This document shows positions 54,832 to 63,925 of a stretch of DNA of 64,000 bases, in pieces (position 1 is the stretch's first letter; each line of letters starts with the position of its first letter). A model generated the notes under the pieces. That model did no database searches. It saw nothing but the letters and a program-made list of their open reading frames with translations, and was not told the DNA's origin. A program made the position numbers and the translations under genes. Source of the stretch: Vibrio profundi (GTDB lineage: Bacteria > Pseudomonadota > Gammaproteobacteria > Enterobacterales > Vibrionaceae); contig NZ_RZIS01000001.1 of assembly GCF_005281835.1 (NCBI RefSeq), positions 248,001 through 312,000 on the forward strand, read 5' to 3'.

Positions 54832-56259
54832 ATGAGTAAGATTGCGAAGCAAGACGTTGCGCGTCTTATAGAGCTAGTCGGCGGTAGTGAAAACATCGCA
54901 AGCGTGAGTCACTGTTTGACTCGTTTGCGTTTTGTTCTTAATGATACCGATCAAGCGAATACCGGTGAGCTAGAAAAGCTCAGCTTAGTGAAAGGCTGTT
55001 TTACAAACGCTGGTCAATTTCAAGTGGTGGTTGGTACTGAAGTTGATGAAGTATACAAGGTCCTTATTGAGCTGACGGGTAAGCAAGAATCATCGAAAGA
55101 TGAGGCGAAGTTGGCTGCTCGCCAAAACATGAATATCCTTGAGCGCGGCATCTCCCATTTAGCCGAAATTTTTGTACCGCTGCTCCCTGCAATCATCACT
55201 GGTGGTTTGATTCTAGGTTTCCGTAATGTGATTGGTGACATTCGCATGTTCGATGGAAAAACCTTAGTCGAAATCAGCCAGTTTTGGGCGACGGTTCACT
55301 CTTTTCTTTGGTTGATTGGTGAAGCGATCTTCTTCTTCCTGCCTGTCGGCGTTTGTTGGGCAACCGTGAAAAAACTGGGTGGTACCCCAATTTTAGGTAT
55401 CACTTTAGGTGTGACTCTGGTTTCTCCGCAGTTAATGAATGCCTACATGATAGGTAAAGCTGCCCCTGAAGTATGGGACTTTGGCTTCTTTGTTATCGAG
55501 AAAGTTGGGTATCAAGCTCAAGTGATTCCAGCCATGCTGGCAGGTGTTGCACTCGCGTTTATTGAAACGAACTTGAAGCGAATCGTTCCTGCTTACTTGT
55601 ACTTAGTTGTCGTGCCATTTGTTTCTATCATTCTGTCAGTGATTCTTGCTCACGCTTTTATTGGCCCATTTGGCCGTGTACTAGGCGATGGCGTTGCGTT
55701 CGCAGCGAAAGCGGCAATGACAGGTGATTTCGCAATTATTGGTTCAATGCTGTTTGGTTTCCTATACGCACCACTGGTTATTACGGGTATTCACCACACA
55801 ACTAATGCTGTGGATCTGCAGTTGATGCAAGAGCTAGGCGGTACGCCAATCTGGCCACTTATTGCATTGTCTAATATCGCTCAGGCATCCGCAGTTGTCG
55901 GCATTATCATTCTGAGCAAACGCGAAGGTGAACGTGATATCTCAGTTCCTGCAGCGATTTCTGCCTACCTAGGCGTCACAGAGCCAGCGATGTACGGCAT
56001 TAACTTGAAATACAAATTCCCAATGTTAAGCGCAATGATCGGTAGTGCAGTTGCGGCGGCAATCTGTGGCGGTGCTGGAGTTATGGCAAATGGTATCGGT
56101 GTAGGTGGCCTACCAGGCATCTTATCGATTCAGCCTCAATATTGGTCTATTTACCTGATTGCTATGTTAGTTGCGATTGTTCTTCCCGCAGTACTGACGC
56201 TGTTCTTCTACAAGCGCGCACAAGCAAAGGGTGAATTAACGGCAGTAAGTGCTAACTAA
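54832..56259 (+). CDS. treB: PTS trehalose permease, EIIBC
   Basis: Imports trehalose as trehalose-6-phosphate. The 475-residue protein has an N-terminal EIIB domain (about 1-85) with the phosphorylation cysteine in SHCLTRLRF, then EIIC (about 105-460) with about ten membrane helices, and the GITEPALFG-like LGVTEPAMYGINLK motif. It lacks its own EIIA and depends on the cell's IIA-Glc. ATG 54832 is preferred; the frame continues 12 codons upstream. treC follows 87 bp later. Confidence 0.97.
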   Translation: MSKIAKQDVARLIELVGGSENIASVSHCLTRLRFVLNDTDQANTGELEKLSLVKGCFTNAGQFQVVVGTEVDEVYKVLIELTGKQESSKDEAKLAARQNMNILERGISHLAEIFVPLLPAIITGGLILGFRNVIGDIRMFDGKTLVEISQFWATVHSFLWLIGEAIFFFLPVGVCWATVKKLGGTPILGITLGVTLVSPQLMNAYMIGKAAPEVWDFGFFVIEKVGYQAQVIPAMLAGVALAFIETNLKRIVPAYLYLVVVPFVSIILSVILAHAFIGPFGRVLGDGVAFAAKAAMTGDFAIIGSMLFGFLYAPLVITGIHHTTNAVDLQLMQELGGTPIWPLIALSNIAQASAVVGIIILSKREGERDISVPAAISAYLGVTEPAMYGINLKYKFPMLSAMIGSAVAAAICGGAGVMANGIGVGGLPGILSIQPQYWSIYLIAMLVAIVLPAVLTLFFYKRAQAKGELTAVSAN

Positions 56260-56294
56260 CGGTTAGTTGTACACCTAAATAAAAACATAACTTT

Positions 56295-56318
56295 TGGAGT
56301 GGTGGCTTTCGCCACTCC
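56295..56318 (+). other. Hairpin between treB and treC
   Basis: GGAGTGG...CCACTCC hairpin without a U-run, in the 87-bp treB-treC gap; it could lower treC expression relative to treB or stabilise treB mRNA. Confidence 0.5.
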
Positions 56319-56346
56319 GCTTTGATTTTAGTAAGAGTAAGTAGAC

Positions 56347-58026
56347 ATGACGATTCAAGAGAAAGATGCATTGTGGTGGAAAACGGCCACGATTTACCAA
56401 ATCTACCCAAAGAGCTTTTGTGATAGCGGCTCGCAAGGCTCTGGTGATATTAAAGGCATTATTTCTAAGCTGGATTATTTAAAGACTTTAGGCGTAGACG
56501 CGATTTGGCTGACCCCTGTTTATCAATCGCCAATGATCGATAACGGCTATGATATTTCGGACTACTACGCGATTAACCCAGAATTCGGTACCATGGCCGA
56601 TTTCGACTTATTGTTAGCAGAGGCGCATCAGCGTGGTATCCGCATTGTGATGGATATCGTGGTGAACCACACTTCGACTCAACATGAGTGGTTCCAATCT
56701 GCATTGGGTGATAAACAAAGCCCTTACCGTGATTACTATATTTGGAAAGATCCTGTTGATGGAGACGCTCCAACCAACTGGCAATCAAAGTTTGGCGGAA
56801 ATGCATGGGAGTTGGATCAAGCCACTGGTCAGTATTACTTGCACCTTTTTGCTAAAGAACAAGCCGATCTGAATTGGGAAAACCCGAAAGTTCGCGATGA
56901 AGTGAAAGAGATCATCAGCTACTGGGCAGAAAAAGGCGTTGATGGATTCCGTTTAGATGTAATTAACCTCATTTCTAAACAACAAGATTATGCTAATGAT
57001 GATATCGGTGACGGGCGTCGTTTTTACACCGACGGCCCACGCGTACATGAGTACTTGCAGGAAATTAGCGAAGCTGTTTTTCAGAAATATGGCAGCGTGA
57101 CCGTAGGCGAAATGTCTTCCACGACACTTGAACATTGCCAGCAATATTCCAACTTGGATAATTCTGAGTTATCGATGGTCTTCAACTTTCATCACCTTAA
57201 AGTGGATTATACCAATGGTGAGAAATGGACAAATGCACCTTTTGACTTCCTACAACTCAAGTCCATCTTTAACCATTGGCAAACTGGGTTGAATGGTAAA
57301 GGGTGGGGTGCCTTGTTCTGGTGTAATCATGACCAACCAAGAGTGGTGAGTCGTCTCGGTGATGACAAACAATACCGTGTGGAGTCAGCGAAAATGCTAG
57401 CGGCTTCGGTGCATATGATGCAAGGCACACCTTACATTTATCAAGGTGAAGAGATTGGCATGACTAATCCTGGCTACACTAACATTGAGCAATATCGTGA
57501 CGTTGAAAGCACCAATATGTACCAACTTATGGTGAACGAGCAAGGTACAAGCCACCAAGAGATGATGGATATTTTGTCTCAGAAATCTCGTGATAACTCT
57601 CGTACTCCAATGCAGTGGAACAGTTCTGCATTTGCCGGATTCTCAAAAGAGCAGCCTTGGTTGGATGTGGCGGCAAATTATAAAGAGATAAACGCAGAAC
57701 AAGCGGTGCAAGATGATGATTCTGTTTTTCATTTTTACAAGCGTCTAATAGAGCTGAGAAAGGAAGTCGCGGTGATCACTGATGGTGATTACACTGATTT
57801 GTTGCCTGAGCATGAAGCGGTATTTGCATACCAAAGACAAACGGCGACTCAAACGCTGATTTGTTTGAATAACTACTACGCGGATGAGTGCAGTGTTGAG
57901 CTACCAGCAGGTATTAATTTGATTCGAGCTAAACTGCTCTTGGGAAATTATGCTGAAAGTGAAATGCCTGTATCAACCCAAATCACTCTACGACCGTACG
58001 AAACTAAGATTCTCTTGATAGAGTAA
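56347..58026 (+). CDS. treC: Trehalose-6-phosphate hydrolase
   Basis: Splits trehalose-6-phosphate into glucose and glucose-6-phosphate. The 559-residue GH13 enzyme shows the usual signatures: NHTS(TQHEWF), GFRLDVINLIS with the catalytic nucleophile Asp (about 203), GEMSS with the acid/base Glu (about 257), and NHDQPR with the third acidic residue. It starts ATG after AAGTAGAC and ends before a strong terminator. Last gene of treBC. Confidence 0.97.
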   Translation: MTIQEKDALWWKTATIYQIYPKSFCDSGSQGSGDIKGIISKLDYLKTLGVDAIWLTPVYQSPMIDNGYDISDYYAINPEFGTMADFDLLLAEAHQRGIRIVMDIVVNHTSTQHEWFQSALGDKQSPYRDYYIWKDPVDGDAPTNWQSKFGGNAWELDQATGQYYLHLFAKEQADLNWENPKVRDEVKEIISYWAEKGVDGFRLDVINLISKQQDYANDDIGDGRRFYTDGPRVHEYLQEISEAVFQKYGSVTVGEMSSTTLEHCQQYSNLDNSELSMVFNFHHLKVDYTNGEKWTNAPFDFLQLKSIFNHWQTGLNGKGWGALFWCNHDQPRVVSRLGDDKQYRVESAKMLAASVHMMQGTPYIYQGEEIGMTNPGYTNIEQYRDVESTNMYQLMVNEQGTSHQEMMDILSQKSRDNSRTPMQWNSSAFAGFSKEQPWLDVAANYKEINAEQAVQDDDSVFHFYKRLIELRKEVAVITDGDYTDLLPEHEAVFAYQRQTATQTLICLNNYYADECSVELPAGINLIRAKLLLGNYAESEMPVSTQITLRPYETKILLIE

Positions 58027-58046
58027 TACTCGCCCCCCTATGCGAG

Positions 58047-58090
58047 TAAAGCTTTGAACCTGAGGCTAAGGCTGACGGTTCAAAGCTTAT
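58047..58090 (+). terminator. Terminator after treC
   Basis: TAAAGCTTTGAACC...GGTTCAAAGCTTA followed by seven T's; 13-bp stem. On the minus strand, where the small ORF gene ends, there is no U-run. Confidence 0.85.
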
Positions 58091-58094
58091 TTTT

Positions 58095-58271
58095 TTAGTC
58101 CGTTGAGACTTGCTGCAACAGATCCAGTTCCTGCTCAGTGAGTAACCCGTCATAAGAAAACTCATTGAGCTTATCTTCTTCACGTTTTACTGCGTGCAAA
58201 AGTGCCTTCAACCGCGCTTGGGAAAGCGGCTTGATAACATCTTTTAAGGCTTGGAACTCGTCGTCTGTCAT
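58095..58271 (-). CDS. 58-residue small protein, operon with the lipoprotein gene
   Basis: Open frame starting ATG at 58271 with AGGAT just upstream and ending at TAA 58095. It begins four bases after the stop of the lipoprotein gene, so it is probably translated with it. The protein starts MTDDEFQALKDVIKPL, is acidic, and looks all-helical (heptad-like Leu spacing in the middle, around LKALLHAVKREEDKL). There is no signal peptide and no membrane helix. I do not recognise it. It was too short to be caught by the usual ORF cut-off. It may be a cytosolic partner of the ToxR-like regulator or unrelated. Confidence 0.65.
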   Translation of the reverse strand: MTDDEFQALKDVIKPLSQARLKALLHAVKREEDKLNEFSYDGLLTEQELDLLQQVSTD

Positions 58272-58275
58272 TATC

Positions 58276-59223
58276 CTATCCGTTGTTAAAAGTAAATGAA
58301 TGTAGTGACATTACTTCTTCATGGAGTTGGATGTTATTTTTCTCAGTAAGTTCAATTTGTTTCACAAGACCAAAGCTTGGGTTAAACCAAATCTCGGTAT
58401 TGAGTTTGAAATCTGTAGTGCCATAGTCACCGCAGCTAACGTTGTAGTAATTTTCGACACCTAGATAAGCCGTTTCGATGCTTTTTCCCTGAATGGACAC
58501 GGAGACTCGTTGGCCGTTTTCTTTGATTTGTTGGCTCCAGACAAGGCGACATTGCGTATCTTCTGGGCCAAGGTCATCAACACCATTAGGATAAAAAACA
58601 TCAAGTAGATCGGCTAATTGCCCTGCGCTGGTATTAAGCTCTCTTTGTATTGAGTTGTGACTAATATCGAGGTTCGGGTCCTTTTGTTTTACTGCGGTGC
58701 CCGAGTGTTTGAATAAAGGGTTAGTAACAAATAAGTCTTTATTGTGTTCTTTGCTCACTTCGATGCTGCTGTCGACGAGATGCGTGAAGTCATCTCCACC
58801 TTGATACAAAACACTGAACTCTGGGTCTTCACCAAACACATATGTATCGAGACCGAAAAAGTGCTCTGAACCTTGGTTTTGTTTGTCTTCCACCCAGCGT
58901 TTGAGCTTAGTTATATCAGTGGCTTCTTCAGAGCCGTTGATCTGCGCTTGGTCGAGTTCATCTTGGAGGCGAGTTAGTAGATCTGTTGTGCTTATCGATG
59001 AATAAGCGAAACGTATTTCCTCGTTTTCTTCACCATCTTGGTAAGTCTTGTAAGAGAGAAAAGACAGTTTTTCTGGCGAAAAATTAGAGCCTTTTATAGG
59101 GAAATCGAAACTGTTGGAACCAGACGATTTATCGGTATCAATACCTGTTGAAGATCCACTGTCGCCCCCACAACCATGGAGGGCGATAACTGAAGTAGCG
59201 ACGATAGCAAGAGCTTTATTCAT
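58276..59223 (-). CDS. Lipoprotein of unknown function in ToxR-like module
   Basis: A 315-residue predicted lipoprotein: hydrophobic signal with lipobox LHGC (Cys18), then a Gly/Ser-rich linker (about 19-40) and a mature part with scattered acidic residues and a conserved-looking Cys pair (about 225 and 260). I see no known domain. It follows the ToxR-like gene on the same strand by 150 bp and is followed by a 58-codon gene. A hairpin over its ribosome-binding site (59227-59281) suggests translational control. Location in outer or inner membrane cannot be told; residue after Cys is Gly, not Asp. Confidence 0.75.
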   Translation of the reverse strand: MNKALAIVATSVIALHGCGGDSGSSTGIDTDKSSGSNSFDFPIKGSNFSPEKLSFLSYKTYQDGEENEEIRFAYSSISTTDLLTRLQDELDQAQINGSEEATDITKLKRWVEDKQNQGSEHFFGLDTYVFGEDPEFSVLYQGGDDFTHLVDSSIEVSKEHNKDLFVTNPLFKHSGTAVKQKDPNLDISHNSIQRELNTSAGQLADLLDVFYPNGVDDLGPEDTQCRLVWSQQIKENGQRVSVSIQGKSIETAYLGVENYYNVSCGDYGTTDFKLNTEIWFNPSFGLVKQIELTEKNNIQLHEEVMSLHSFTFNNG

Positions 59224-59226
59224 GTA

Positions 59227-59281
59227 AACATTCCTGACGAGTGAATGGCGTGAGTGCCAGATTTGGATTGCCAGGAATGTT
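59227..59281 (-). promoter_or_regulatory. RBS-sequestering hairpin upstream of the lipoprotein gene
   Basis: On the minus strand AACATTCCTG (59281-59272) is perfectly complementary to CAGGAATGTT (59236-59227), which contains the AGGAA ribosome-binding site 7 bases before the ATG. The loop is 35 nt. Pairing would block initiation, as in RNA thermometers or protein-controlled leaders. Alternatively the two arms are operator half-sites. Confidence 0.55.
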
Positions 59282-59374
59282 AGGTTTTTGCTGGAGAATA
59301 GGGCAAAGAATGAAATTAAATAAAAGTTTAATTTATATTTAGGTCTTTGTTTTTAAATAAATTTTATCTCTAAT

Positions 59375-60895
59375 TTAAAACGTACTGCTGCTTGGTTTCG
59401 AAATTTGAAGTCCAACGGAATGACAGTAATCGAGCATTAAATTTTCCCATTGTTTGAGGATGATTGGATCCTTCACACTGAGTTTTAGACTTTGCCAAGG
59501 CTGTAAACAAGTCGCTTCAGATTCTGGTTGAGAGAGCCTATCAAAGAGTGCTTCTGATGGAACGACACGTAACAGTGCGACCAGTGACTCCATGTAATTC
59601 AGTCTGAATTTATCCATGTTTCCTTGTTTATAGGCAATATGGGAAATCACCATATAGACCAGCGCGTTTTCTATTCGAGAGTTACCAGCAGGGGTAGTCA
59701 GAAATTCACGAGCGGATGTGAGATCTCGGACCTTAAAACTGATCATGCCGAGCCATAGGGTGAGTTCATCGGGAGTACGAGAAAAGTGCGCCTGAATTCT
59801 GTTGGTGAATTGGATGAGTTTCTGTTTATCGGTTTCAAATAACACCAAGTGTCGAGCCAGTAACGTAGCGGTCATTTCATCCAAAGGAATGCTATCAATG
59901 TCGAGTGACTGTTGAGCTAACAAAGGCATCACTTTCGATGTGTTTGCAGACCATGCTGTTTCGCTTGGCTCTGGCAAAGTGAAATAGTGAGCCAGATCTT
60001 TATTGATGGCCATCAGGCTATCTGCAATGTCACTGACGTCTATCGAGTAAATTCCACGGAAAGCGAGTTTGCCTGAACTTGGGTAAAGCAAACTGATTTT
60101 TGCTGAAAGGCGACTGTCGACTTCTCGGTCTTTCAATTGAATATTGACGAGGTAATCACTGGTTCGCATATTCTTAGCGCCAGGGAAGAAAGGGGAGCTG
60201 TCGATTGGATCTAGAAAGTAACTCGGCGCATCTTGATTCGCGATATCGGTAAAAGCGTATTCAATTTGCTGCTGCAAGAGTACAGCTTTGACGATACTGC
60301 GGTGCTTACGTGCATTTTCCCCGATTGCGTCGACTCGGTTTAATAGGAGTTCGACTTTTGGGATCAAGCGTTGTTCATCCATAAGCGATGCGGTGTTGCT
60401 TGAAGAGGTCCAATACAGGTAGCTGACGATGGCGGTACACGTGAGTGAAATAGCCAATAGGGCACAGAGCACCAGATTTGCTTTTGAAGGTGTGCTAGGA
60501 ACAGGGGCGCTTTCTGGTGACGGTGATTCTTGGTGGTTATCCAAACTGACAGAGCTTGCATTGAAGTAATAGCCTTTACGCGGGTACGTAACGAGTATTT
60601 TGGTGGCATCAGAATCGGGCAGAGATTTCTGTATGATTGAGCGTAACGTGCTGATGCGGTTGGTCAGGACATTTTTTGAGATAAAGTTACTTTGCCAAAC
60701 CGACTCAATGATGGTGTCGGCAGAGAGAGGCTCTCCAACACTCGTCAGGAAGAGTTCTAGTAACTCAACTGAGCGTGGTTCTAGGTCGATTACTTGCCCA
60801 TTATGACTCAAGGTGCGAGTTTCTGGGTTGAACTCTAACCCTTCAATGTTAATGGAGGTATGAGCGTGTTTGGCGGCAGACAGGTAATCTTTCAT
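59375..60895 (-). CDS. ToxR/CadC-like transmembrane transcription regulator
   Basis: A 506-residue one-pass regulator: cytoplasmic winged-helix DNA-binding domain (about 12-112, with ETRTLSHNGQVIDLEPRSVELLELF and the KNVLTNRISTLRSII recognition region, PRKGYYF), a proline-rich linker, one membrane helix (about 140-162) and a long periplasmic part (about 165-506) with no recognised domain. The periplasmic part resembles neither CadC nor ToxR, so the signal is unknown. The genes that follow on the same strand (lipoprotein, 58-residue protein) may be targets or partners. Confidence 0.85.
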   Translation of the reverse strand: MKDYLSAAKHAHTSINIEGLEFNPETRTLSHNGQVIDLEPRSVELLELFLTSVGEPLSADTIIESVWQSNFISKNVLTNRISTLRSIIQKSLPDSDATKILVTYPRKGYYFNASSVSLDNHQESPSPESAPVPSTPSKANLVLCALLAISLTCTAIVSYLYWTSSSNTASLMDEQRLIPKVELLLNRVDAIGENARKHRSIVKAVLLQQQIEYAFTDIANQDAPSYFLDPIDSSPFFPGAKNMRTSDYLVNIQLKDREVDSRLSAKISLLYPSSGKLAFRGIYSIDVSDIADSLMAINKDLAHYFTLPEPSETAWSANTSKVMPLLAQQSLDIDSIPLDEMTATLLARHLVLFETDKQKLIQFTNRIQAHFSRTPDELTLWLGMISFKVRDLTSAREFLTTPAGNSRIENALVYMVISHIAYKQGNMDKFRLNYMESLVALLRVVPSEALFDRLSQPESEATCLQPWQSLKLSVKDPIILKQWENLMLDYCHSVGLQISKPSSSTF

Positions 60896-60980
60896 AGAAA
60901 GGACTATAGCTTATAAAAGCGGGATTCTAGCTGTTTTACCCATCAAAAACAGCTAGAAATTGTTGAAAGCGAGTTATGAG

Positions 60981-61583
60981 TTAAGATGTATAGCTTACTG
61001 AATATCGCGTTGGCTTGTGATTCATCGCGAGTACAATGTTGAGTGCGACTGTCCCAAGGATAGATACCGCAATAATCCAAGGCGATACGAAGAAGAAGGA
61101 CGCAAATAGAATGCAGCAGTCGATCGCCATTTGGGTTTTGCCTACCGAGATACCGTAGCGGTCTTGGATGAACAGACACAGTACATTAAAGCCGCCTAGG
61201 CTAGAACGATGTCTAAACAGTATTAACATGCCTAACCCCATTAATAACCCGCCAGCAATCGCACAGTAAATCTCGTTAATTGCATCAAGCGAAATCACTA
61301 GATATAGATGATCGGCAAAGATAGAGACTAAAGCGCCGGAAATGGCACTGTTGAATGCAAATCGACGGCCAAAGCGTTTCCATGCCAATAAATAGAAAGG
61401 GCAATTAGCAAGAAAATAGAGCACACCAAAGGATAATGGCGTAAATTGGCTAAATAATAATGCCAAGCCCGTAGTGCCGCCTGTCAGCAGATCGGCAGAC
61501 TGTAAAAAGAAGACACCTTGAGCCACTAGAAAGGTTCCAGTAAGAATTGCCATCCAATCTTCTTTACGTGAGTGTTTTTCCAT
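60981..61583 (-). CDS. YitT-family inner-membrane protein
   Basis: A 200-residue protein with about five to six membrane helices in the YitT/DUF161 pattern (GTFLVAQGVFFLQSADLLTGGTTGLALL near the N terminus, then SLGGFNVLCLFIQ around residue 127). The longer YitT proteins have an additional C-terminal DUF2179 domain, which is missing here. Function and substrate unknown. It is separated from the ToxR-like gene by 85 bp and lies on the same strand; whether it is in the same operon is not clear. Confidence 0.8.
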   Translation of the reverse strand: MEKHSRKEDWMAILTGTFLVAQGVFFLQSADLLTGGTTGLALLFSQFTPLSFGVLYFLANCPFYLLAWKRFGRRFAFNSAISGALVSIFADHLYLVISLDAINEIYCAIAGGLLMGLGMLILFRHRSSLGGFNVLCLFIQDRYGISVGKTQMAIDCCILFASFFFVSPWIIAVSILGTVALNIVLAMNHKPTRYSVSYTS

Positions 61584-61687
61584 CGATTTAATAATTAACT
61601 AGCCAATAATGGCGAGCATAGTAGAGAAAAGTTGATGTTTTCGGTAGCTAGAGGCATAAAATTAAGGTAAATCTATGTAATCTGCGT

Positions 61688-61747
61688 TTTACAGGGTGTA
61701 AAGCGTAAAATTGACAGTAAGGTTTTCCATCAATGCGACAAGTCGCA
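61688..61747. promoter_or_regulatory. Two palindromes in the glyA upstream region
   Basis: TTTACAGGGTGTAAA (61688-61702) and TGCGACAAGTCGCA (61734-61747) are perfect inverted repeats 240 and 185 bp before glyA. The 61584-61930 gap otherwise has no ORF. The palindromes could be operators for glyA or for the divergent YitT-type gene; no regulator is assigned. Confidence 0.45.
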
Positions 61748-61857
61748 CAACCATGACAAACCTTATTAGTCATTATGAAAAAACTGCATGAGAAAATTGC
61801 AATTAGCTCTTTATGACCAAGATCAAATTATGTAGAATGCGTCACATCAAAACGGTG

Positions 61858-61873
61858 ACGAAAACGTTTGCTT
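61858..61873. promoter_or_regulatory. PurR box of glyA
   Basis: ACGAAAACGTTTGCTT matches the PurR consensus at all fixed positions except the fourth base. glyA is a PurR target in E. coli. Confidence 0.75.
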
Positions 61874-61930
61874 TCGGTCGTTGTGTGGTTTTTTTGAAAC
61901 TTTCAGTACAATCTGAGTCAGGAGATACAG

Positions 61931-63181
61931 ATGCTTAAGCGTGACATGAACATTGCTGATTACGATGCGGATCTATTCGCAGCTATCCAAGAAGAAACTC
62001 TTCGTCAGGAAGAGCACATCGAACTTATCGCTTCAGAAAACTACACTAGCCCACGTGTAATGGAAGCTCAAGGTTCTCAGCTTACTAACAAGTATGCTGA
62101 AGGTTACCCAGGTAAGCGTTACTACGGTGGTTGTGAGTACGTAGACAAAGTTGAAACTCTAGCAATTGAACGTGCATGTGAACTATTTGGCGCGGAATAC
62201 GCTAACGTACAGCCTCACTCAGGTTCTCAAGCGAACAATGCTGTATACATGGCACTTCTTAACGCTGGCGATACAGTTTTAGGTATGAGCCTTGCACACG
62301 GTGGTCACTTGACTCACGGTTCACCAGTAAACTTCTCTGGTAAACTGTACAACATCATTCCTTACGGTATCGACGAGAAAGGTCAAATCGATTACGAAGA
62401 GATGGAAGCGCTAGCTGTAGAACATAAGCCTAAGATGATCATCGGTGGTTTCTCTGCTTACTCTCAAGTTTGTGATTGGGCACGCATGCGTGAAATCGCT
62501 GACAAAGTAGGTGCTTACTTCTTCGTAGATATGGCACACGTTGCGGGTCTAATCGCTGCAGGCGTATACCCGAACCCAGTTCCACACGCTCACGTAGTAA
62601 CAACGACTACACACAAAACGCTAGCAGGTCCACGTGGTGGCCTTATCCTTTCTAACGAAGGTGAAGACCTATACAAGAAGCTGAACTCAGCAGTATTCCC
62701 TGGCGGCCAAGGTGGTCCTCTAATGCACGTTATCGCTGGTAAGGCAGTAGCGTTCAAAGAAGCACTAGAGCCAGAGTTCAAAGAATACCAAGCACGCGTA
62801 GTTGCTAATGCAAAGGCAATGGTTGCTGAATTCCTTGAGCGTGGTTACAACATCGTTTCAGGTTCTACAGAGAACCACCTGTTCCTAGTTGACCTAATCA
62901 ACAAAGACATCACAGGTAAAGAAGCAGATGCAGCACTAGGTGCGGCAAACATCACAGTAAACAAGAACTCAGTACCAAACGACCCACGCAGCCCGTTTGT
63001 AACGTCAGGTATCCGTATCGGTTCTCCTTCTATCACTCGTCGCGGTTTCTCGGAAGCAGACGCGAAAGAGCTAGCAGGTTGGATCTGTGACATCCTAGAT
63101 AACATGGGCGATGAGTCTGTTATCGAAGCAACAAAAGCAAAAGTATTAGAAATCTGTAAGCGTCTACCGGTTTATGCTTAA
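61931..63181 (+). CDS. glyA: Serine hydroxymethyltransferase
   Basis: PLP enzyme that converts serine and tetrahydrofolate to glycine and methylene-tetrahydrofolate, the main source of one-carbon units. The 416-residue protein has the PLP lysine in [16 protein letters not shown] (about residue 229), the [13 protein letters not shown] [12 protein letters not shown] start and [15 protein letters not shown] near the C terminus. ATG 61931 follows GTCAGGAGATACAG. Its codon use is strongly biased toward frequent codons, as in a highly expressed gene. Confidence 0.98.
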   Translation: MLKRDMNIADYDADLFAAIQEETLRQEEHIELIASENYTSPRVMEAQGSQLTNKYAEGYPGKRYYGGCEYVDKVETLAIERACELFGAEYANVQPHSGSQANNAVYMALLNAGDTVLGMSLAHGGHLTHGSPVNFSGKLYNIIPYGIDEKGQIDYEEMEALAVEHKPKMIIGGFSAYSQVCDWARMREIADKVGAYFFVDMAHVAGLIAAGVYPNPVPHAHVVTTTTHKTLAGPRGGLILSNEGEDLYKKLNSAVFPGGQGGPLMHVIAGKAVAFKEALEPEFKEYQARVVANAKAMVAEFLERGYNIVSGSTENHLFLVDLINKDITGKEADAALGAANITVNKNSVPNDPRSPFVTSGIRIGSPSITRRGFSEADAKELAGWICDILDNMGDESVIEATKAKVLEICKRLPVYA

Positions 63182-63196
63182 TTTTTTCTGCGTAGA

Positions 63197-63284
63197 GTGA
63201 ACGAATTTCTGTGTCGCACATACTCATTTGCTAACGCAAACTCCGTGTGAGCTCCGTGAACTTCGCTCATCCACTTTGAAAAAA
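63197..63284 (+). repeat. 88-bp element, copy 1
   Basis: Begins GTGAACGAATTTCTGTGT and ends CACTTTGAAAAAA; an imperfect copy with the same length and order lies 142 bp further on. The outer ends are imperfect inverted repeats (GTAGAGTGAACG against CGCTCATCCAC). No ORF. Confidence 0.85.
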
Positions 63285-63288
63285 GAAT

Positions 63289-63316
63289 TAAAAAGGTCCC
63301 TTTTGGGGCCTTTCTT
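63289..63316 (+). terminator. Terminator after glyA
   Basis: AAAAAGGTCCC-TTTT-GGGGCCTTTCTT between the two 88-bp copies. Confidence 0.8.
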
Positions 63317-63338
63317 ATTGGCCGGTATTATCCAGATA

Positions 63339-63426
63339 GTGAACGAATTTCTGTGTGGCACATACTCGTTTGTTAGCGTAAATTTAGTGTGAGTTTCTGA
63401 ACTCCGTTCATCTACTTTGAAAAAAC
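63339..63426 (+). repeat. 88-bp element, copy 2
   Basis: Shares GTGAACGAATTTCTGTGT, CACATACTC and CTACTTTGAAAAA with copy 1 in the same order at a 142-bp offset. The central part has diverged. Its outer ends read AGTGAACG and CGTTCATCTAC. Followed by a weaker second hairpin (AAAGGGAGC...CCTTTT, 63431-63452). Confidence 0.85.
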
Positions 63427-63475
63427 TTTAAAGGGAGCTCCGTGAGTCCTTTTCTGTTTTAGTGGAAGGCGAAAA

Positions 63476-63503
63476 CAAAAAGGCCAGCACTAAGCTGACC
63501 TTG
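63476..63503 (-). terminator. Terminator of the yaeP-DUF4250 unit
   Basis: On the minus strand AAGGTCAGC-TTAGT-GCTGGCC is followed by UUUUUG. Confidence 0.85.
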
Positions 63504-63526
63504 AAATATCTGTGGTTGTTTGGAAA

Positions 63527-63718
63527 TTATCTAAATTGCTTGGCTTCTGGAAGAAACTCAAAACCAGCCGATTTTAGCTTAGCGAGCAATGCTGCTTTGT
63601 CTATATCGTAGAAGTTCACGACGCGATCTAAATCGCCACCAAAATCATCCCGCAATTTCATGTTAACGATACTCATCAGCATCACAGGATCCATTTTCTC
63701 AAAGTTAGCTAGGTTCAT
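63527..63718 (-). CDS. DUF4250 small protein
   Basis: A 63-residue protein that I match to DUF4250 (pattern NLANFEKMDPVMLMSIVNMKLRDDF at the N terminus and AGFEFLPEAKQF at the C terminus). Function unknown; short helical protein without signal peptide. It follows yaeP by three bases on the same strand, so it is probably co-translated. Confidence 0.85.
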   Translation of the reverse strand: MNLANFEKMDPVMLMSIVNMKLRDDFGGDLDRVVNFYDIDKAALLAKLKSAGFEFLPEAKQFR

Positions 63719-63721
63719 TGG

Positions 63722-63925
63722 TTAGTCCTCAAAGTCAGAAATCAGCAGGTTGGCTGCAGCAAAAGCGGCACGTTCTCGAGCGTCTTTTGGTAACGCTTCG
63801 TCGGCTGCGATGTCATTGAAGGTTTTTACTGCGCAGGTGATGGCTTGAGGAATGTAGCCTTGATCGCCGCTGCCTATCTTCGAATACAGTTCACGGACAA
63901 GCTCACAACAGTCGTATACTTTCAT
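63722..63925 (-). CDS. yaeP: YaeP (UPF0253)
   Basis: A 67-residue helical protein. [35 protein letters not shown] runs parallel to E. coli YaeP (66 residues), followed by [15 protein letters not shown]. Function unknown. First gene of a two-gene unit with the DUF4250 gene. Confidence 0.88.
   Translation of the reverse strand: MKVYDCCELVRELYSKIGSGDQGYIPQAITCAVKTFNDIAADEALPKDARERAAFAAANLLISDFED

Noticed and set aside
63197..63426. Integron attC sites or insertion element
   Set aside because: GTTAGCG and GCTAACG within the copies resemble attC core bases, but the paired R and L boxes and the inverted spacing are missing, and no integrase or transposase is near.
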